This document shows, one piece after another, positions 60,852 to 64,000 of a stretch of 64,000 nt of DNA. Source of the DNA: Steroidobacteraceae bacterium (lineage in GTDB: Bacteria > Pseudomonadota > Gammaproteobacteria > Steroidobacterales > Steroidobacteraceae); assembly GCA_041395505.1 (NCBI GenBank), contig JAWLAG010000001.1, forward strand, positions 744,001-808,000. Direction: 5' to 3'. The position numbers and the translations under genes were made by a program. Under the pieces are notes generated by a model. The model searched no databases. It saw only the letters and a program-made list of their open reading frames with translations, and was not told the DNA's origin. Position 1 is the first letter of the stretch; every line of letters begins with the position of its first letter.

Positions 60852-60873
60852 GGGCCCGCCGAACGGCGGGCCC
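60852..60873. other. Strong GC hairpin in the hppA/modA divergent gap
   Basis: GGGCCCGCC (60852-60860), loop GAAC, GGCGGGCCC (60865-60873): a perfect nine-base-pair stem with no adjacent T-run. It falls in the hppA leader and 30 bases ahead of modA. It could be a leader structure or a relic terminator from before the genes came together. Confidence 0.6.
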
Positions 60874-60902
60874 GCAGCCAAAAGGCCGCGCACTATAGCA
60901 CG

Positions 60903-61682
60903 ATGACCGCCTCGTCCGTCAGCCGCCGCAGGGTGCTGGAAGCCTGCCTCGGCGGCCTGGTCGCCGGCCCGGCGCTCGCAGCGGCGGAACCAGCCGTACT
61001 GGTCTATGCGGCTGCTTCGTTGACCGAGGCGCTCGAACAGGCGACGGCGGCCGCTACGGGGCTGCCGCCAACCCGGTTCTCCTTCGCAGCCTCGTCGCTC
61101 CTGGCGCGGCAGATCGCTGCCGGCGCGCCAGCCGACATATTCTGGTCGGCAGACGAGGAGTGGATGGACTATCTCGCAAGCCGCGATTTGATCGCCACGG
61201 ACTCCAGGCGCAGCGTGCTCGGCACAGGCCTCGTCCTGATCGCGAGTGCAACGAGCGATGCGAGCGTGCGCCTCGACGATGCCGCGTCGCTCCTGCAGGC
61301 GCTCGGGGCGAATGGCCGGCTGGCGCTGGGTGATCCGCTGCATGTCCCTGCCGGTCGCTACGCGCGCATCGCCCTGCAACGGTTGTCATTGTGGCAAGCG
61401 CTGGCACAGCGTCTGGCGCCGGCCGACAATGTGCGCGCTGCACTCGAGTTCGTAGCGCGTGGTGCCGCGCCGCTTGGCATCGTCTACACGACCGATGCCT
61501 TGCGTGAGCCGCGCGTGCGCGTACTCGCACGCTTTGCGCCCGAAACACATCCGCCCGTGCGCTACCAGGTTGCGATGACCCGTACCGGTCAGCGTGCCGC
61601 GGCGCTTCGCGTGTACGATGAGCTGGTGAGTGCACGCGCCTTCGAAATCTATCGCCACCTGGGGTTCGATGTTCCCGGCTGA
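60903..61682 (+). CDS. modA: Molybdate ABC transporter substrate-binding protein
   Basis: 259 residues from the ATG at 60903. A twin-arginine-like signal (SRRRVLEACLGGLVAGPALA) precedes the ModA fold: VLVYAAASLTEALEQ, FAASSLLARQIAAGAPADIFWSADEEWMDYL (split), GLVLIAS, LALGDPLHVPAGRYARIAL and GIVYTTDAL. It captures molybdate (or tungstate) in the periplasm. First of modABC; it overlaps modB by 14 bases. No ModE gene or classical Mo box is visible. Confidence 0.93.
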   Translation: MTASSVSRRRVLEACLGGLVAGPALAAAEPAVLVYAAASLTEALEQATAAATGLPPTRFSFAASSLLARQIAAGAPADIFWSADEEWMDYLASRDLIATDSRRSVLGTGLVLIASATSDASVRLDDAASLLQALGANGRLALGDPLHVPAGRYARIALQRLSLWQALAQRLAPADNVRAALEFVARGAAPLGIVYTTDALREPRVRVLARFAPETHPPVRYQVAMTRTGQRAAALRVYDELVSARAFEIYRHLGFDVPG

Positions 61683-62370
61683 TTGGCTCGGCGCAGGCGA
61701 GTGGCAGGCGCTGCGGGTCAGCCTCATCGTTGGTGCGCGCGCGGTCGCCTTCACCCTGCCGCTGGCGATTGCAACAGCCTGGTTGCTAGCGCGCGGCCGC
61801 TTCTTCGGCAAGACCGTCATCGACGCGCTGGTCCACTCGCCCCTGGTGTTGCCGCCGGTCGTGGTGGGGTACTGCCTGCTGCTCGTGTTCGGGATCGGTA
61901 CGCCGATCGGCGGCTGGCTCGAACGCTGGTTCGATCTTCGACTGCCATTTACTTCGACGGGTGCCTCGCTTGCGGCAGGCATCGTCGCGTTTCCGATCAT
62001 GGTGCGTGCGATCCGCCTGTCCTTCGAGGCGATCGACCCCGGGCTCGAGCTCGCCGCACGTTCGCTCGGCGCGGGTGCGCTCGATCGTTTCGTCCATATC
62101 AGCCTGCCGATGGCGCTTCCGGGCATACTGGCAGCGCTCGTGGTCGGCTTTGCAATTTCGCTCGGCGAATTCGGTGCGGTGATCACTTTTGCCGCGAACA
62201 TTCCCGGCGAGACGCAGACGCTGCCGCTGGCGATATACAGTGCGCTGCAGGTCCCGGGCGGTGAAGCCGTGGCACTGCGCCTCGCCATCGTGGCCCTGCT
62301 GATCGCACTGGCCGCATTGCTTGCGGCCGAGGCGCTCGCGCGGATTTCGCGACGCTGGAGCGGACGCTGA
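61669..62370 (+). CDS. modB: Molybdate ABC transporter permease
   Basis: 233 residues from the ATG at 61669. EWQALRVSLIVGARAVAFTLPLAI, VHSPLVLPPVVVGYCLLL, and the EAA loop ELAARSLGAGALDRFVHISLPMALPGIL (split) identify ModB; SLGEFGAVITFAANIPGETQTL is a strong family motif. Forms the membrane channel for molybdate. Ends TGATG with modC. Confidence 0.96.
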   Translation: MFPADWLGAGEWQALRVSLIVGARAVAFTLPLAIATAWLLARGRFFGKTVIDALVHSPLVLPPVVVGYCLLLVFGIGTPIGGWLERWFDLRLPFTSTGASLAAGIVAFPIMVRAIRLSFEAIDPGLELAARSLGAGALDRFVHISLPMALPGILAALVVGFAISLGEFGAVITFAANIPGETQTLPLAIYSALQVPGGEAVALRLAIVALLIALAALLAAEALARISRRWSGR

Positions 62371-63464
62371 TGCTCGCCGTCAAGGTGTTCCGGTCACTCG
62401 GAGCGCGGCGCTTCGAGTTCGATTTTTGCTCGCCTGCGCAGGGCGTCACGGCGTTGTTCGGGGCATCGGGCGCCGGCAAGAGTACGGCGCTTGCGCTCAT
62501 CGCCGGCGCGCTCGAACCCGCTACGGGGAGCGTCAGTCTCGATGGCGAGACCTGGTTCGACTCGGCGGCACGGATCAACCACCCGTTGCATCGGCGCGGC
62601 ATCGGTTGGGTCTTTCAGGACGCGCGGCTTTTTCCGCATCTGAGCGTAGCAGGCAATCTCGATTTCGGCGCATCACGATTGCGCCAGCGGCCCTTGCGCG
62701 TGCAACGCGAGCAGGTCATCGAAGTGCTCGCGATCGCGCCGCTCCTCGGCCGCAGGCCGCAGCAATTGTCGGGCGGCGAGCGCCAGCGCGTCGCACTGGG
62801 CCGCGCATTGCTGGCACAGCCGCGCTTGCTGCTGCTCGATGAGCCGCTGGCGGCGCTCGAGGCGCCATTGCGCTCGCAGATCATGAGCTTCATCGAGCGG
62901 ATCAAGCGCGAGTTTACGGTGCCCATGCTCTATGTCACCCATAGCCAGGCCGAGGTACTGCGTCTTGCGGACCATCTGCTCCTGATCGACGACGGCCGTA
63001 TCGTTGCCCACGGGCGCTGCGAGGAGCTGTTCGGCCACGCTGGCGTGCCTTGGCTCGCTGCGCGCGAAGATGCTGGAAGCCTGTTGCATGGTCGCGTTCT
63101 GCGCCAGAGCGAAGGGCGCGCGAGTGTCGCTGTCGGTCGGCAATCCCTGCAGCTCGCCGACGCGGCCCTGGCAGCCGGCGAGACGCTGCGACTTTTTGTT
63201 CCCGCCAACGACGTGATACTCGCCCGCGAAGTGCCTCGTGCCATCTCCGTGCGCAACGTCCTTGCCGCCCGCATCCGGCGCCTGAGCGAGCGGGACCGCG
63301 CGGTGATGCTCGTGGAACTCGATTGCGAGGGCGCGACGCTCCTGGCCGCAATCACCCGTGCCGCCTGCGAGGACATGCGTCTCGCCGAGGGCGAACCGGT
63401 CTACGCGCTGATCAAATCGGTGGCGATCGATGCCCCGGCCGGGCGCCGGCTCGCTACACCGTAA
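62370..63464 (+). CDS. modC: Molybdate ABC transporter ATP-binding protein
   Basis: 364 residues. Walker A FGASGAGKST, signature LSGGERQRVALGRAL, Walker B LLLLDEPLAALEAP, switch VTHSQAE and a C-terminal TOBE domain (about residues 285-355) that binds oxyanion. The D-loop reads ALE rather than ALD. Energises molybdate import. It overlaps the convergent pfp gene by 11 bases. Confidence 0.96.
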   Translation: MLAVKVFRSLGARRFEFDFCSPAQGVTALFGASGAGKSTALALIAGALEPATGSVSLDGETWFDSAARINHPLHRRGIGWVFQDARLFPHLSVAGNLDFGASRLRQRPLRVQREQVIEVLAIAPLLGRRPQQLSGGERQRVALGRALLAQPRLLLLDEPLAALEAPLRSQIMSFIERIKREFTVPMLYVTHSQAEVLRLADHLLLIDDGRIVAHGRCEELFGHAGVPWLAAREDAGSLLHGRVLRQSEGRASVAVGRQSLQLADAALAAGETLRLFVPANDVILAREVPRAISVRNVLAARIRRLSERDRAVMLVELDCEGATLLAAITRAACEDMRLAEGEPVYALIKSVAIDAPAGRRLATP

Positions 63465-64000
63465 AGCGCGATTTCAGCTTCTTGCGTACGGCCTTGCCCT
63501 GGATGCGCACGTAGCGCGGCAAGCCGTTGCGATAAGGCGGATAGTCCTCGCCCGCGATCAGGGGCTCGAGATAGCGTCGACAGGCCGCCGTGATGCCGTA
63601 GCCGTCATTGGTGATGTAGCTGCGTGGCAGTTTCTTTTCCTTGTTGGCCACTTCCTCCAGTGGCACATGGCCGATGCTCCAGCGATAGGGACGCGAGGAG
63701 CGGCGCACGATCGTTGGCATGATGGCGTTCTTGCCGCGCAAGGCGAGCTGCACGGCCGCGCGGCCGACGGCATAGGCTTGTTCGACATCCACACGCGAGG
63801 CGATATGGCGTGCCGCGCGCTGGAGATAGTCGGCGATTGCGAAGTGATACTTGTAGCCGAGGTTGTCGCGCACCATGGTTGCGATGACCGAACCGACACC
63901 GCCGAGCTGCTTGTGTCCAAACGCATCGGTCGTGCCGGAGTCGGCGAGAAAGCGGCCGTCGCCATAGGCGGCGCCTTCGGAAACGGCGATCACGCAATAG
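63454..64000 (-). CDS. pfp: PPi-dependent 6-phosphofructokinase, C-terminal part (runs off the right edge)
   Basis: The frame stays open to the window edge, so only the last about 181 residues are here. CVIAVSEGAAYGDG, DAFGHKQLGGVGSVIATMV, YHFAIADYLQRAARHIASR and GKNAIMPTIVRRSS match the Xanthomonas/methanotroph-type diphosphate-fructose-6-phosphate phosphotransferases. It reversibly makes fructose-1,6-bisphosphate from fructose-6-phosphate and PPi. Stop overlaps modC by 11 bases, convergent. In methanotrophs pfp is co-transcribed with hpp, which is recalled knowledge; here modABC stands between. Confidence 0.9.
   Translation of the reverse strand, partial: YCVIAVSEGAAYGDGRFLADSGTTDAFGHKQLGGVGSVIATMVRDNLGYKYHFAIADYLQRAARHIASRVDVEQAYAVGRAAVQLALRGKNAIMPTIVRRSSRPYRWSIGHVPLEEVANKEKKLPRSYITNDGYGITAACRRYLEPLIAGEDYPPYRNGLPRYVRIQGKAVRKKLKSRFTV

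Noticed and set aside
59375..60898. Long plus-strand open frame (about 507 codons) opposite hppA
   Set aside because: Arg/His/Asp-rich shadow of a highly conserved membrane protein, no motif.
60809..60902. Moco riboswitch or ModE box before modABC
   Set aside because: The gap is only 94 bases, holds one hairpin, and shows neither the multi-stem Moco core nor a recognisable ModE palindrome.

Overview
The window is dense, GC-rich bacterial chromosome with about 53 protein-coding genes, no rRNA, tRNA, insertion sequence or CRISPR array that I can see, and no gene-free stretch longer than about 225 bases. The gene content (WaaA with the Kdo kinase KdkA, TolC, Pcm, GlnE, CheD-containing chemotaxis operon, PPi-dependent phosphofructokinase with a K+-independent H+-pyrophosphatase, OprB-type porin, TonB receptor) points to a free-living, motile, Gram-negative gammaproteobacterium of the Steroidobacterales/Nevskiales/Xanthomonadales kind. 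That placement is inference from gene families, not from a marker gene.

Layout. (1) 1-21.1 kb is an accessory catabolic region: a TonB-dependent receptor (cut by the left edge), an IclR regulator overlapping a quinoprotein-like cytochrome c protein, an amidohydrolase, four esterase/hydrolases, an FAD monooxygenase, three MFS transporters, a Gfo/Idh/MocA oxidoreductase, cytochrome b561, an APH-fold kinase, a glutathione transferase, a two-domain VOC protein and two SUMF1/FGE-like proteins without the catalytic cysteines. Genes overlap heavily in short operons. Together they look like uptake, hydroxylation, ester or lactone cleavage and oxidation of an unidentified organic compound. (2) 21.2-31.7 kb is a complete chemotaxis operon (STAS, cheA, cheW, OprB-like porin, mcp, cheY, a small unknown gene, cheR, cheD, cheB) behind a good sigma-28-like promoter. 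(3) 31.8-43.1 kb holds an MDR oxidoreductase, a five-gene minus-strand operon (response regulator, histidine kinase, ABC ATPase, MacA-like adaptor, MacB-like permease) with a divergent Spy/CpxP-like gene, then two large lipoproteins (DUF4382 type; Ig plus RCC1 propeller).

(4) 43.1-54.1 kb is a conserved housekeeping/envelope block: glnE, zf-CHCC protein, actP with DUF485, DUF6165, a GT9 glycosyltransferase, kdkA, waaA, tolC, rhodanese, pcm. (5) 54.3-64 kb contains a PAS-GGDEF-EAL c-di-GMP enzyme, a PQQ-dependent alcohol dehydrogenase with C-terminal cytochrome c, hppA, modABC, and the 3' end of pfp. pfp and hppA lie on the same strand with modABC inserted in the opposite orientation between them, suggesting a broken PPi-metabolism operon.

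Most notable for follow-up: the porin translationally coupled to cheW inside the chemotaxis operon, the small unknown chemotaxis-operon protein that shares a VELF tail with CheD, the two cysteine-less FGE-like proteins in the catabolic island, the alpha/beta hydrolase whose nucleophile serine is histidine, two divergent gene pairs whose start codons share a CATG, and the split pfp/hppA arrangement. No sequence search could be run; all family names rest on motif recognition.
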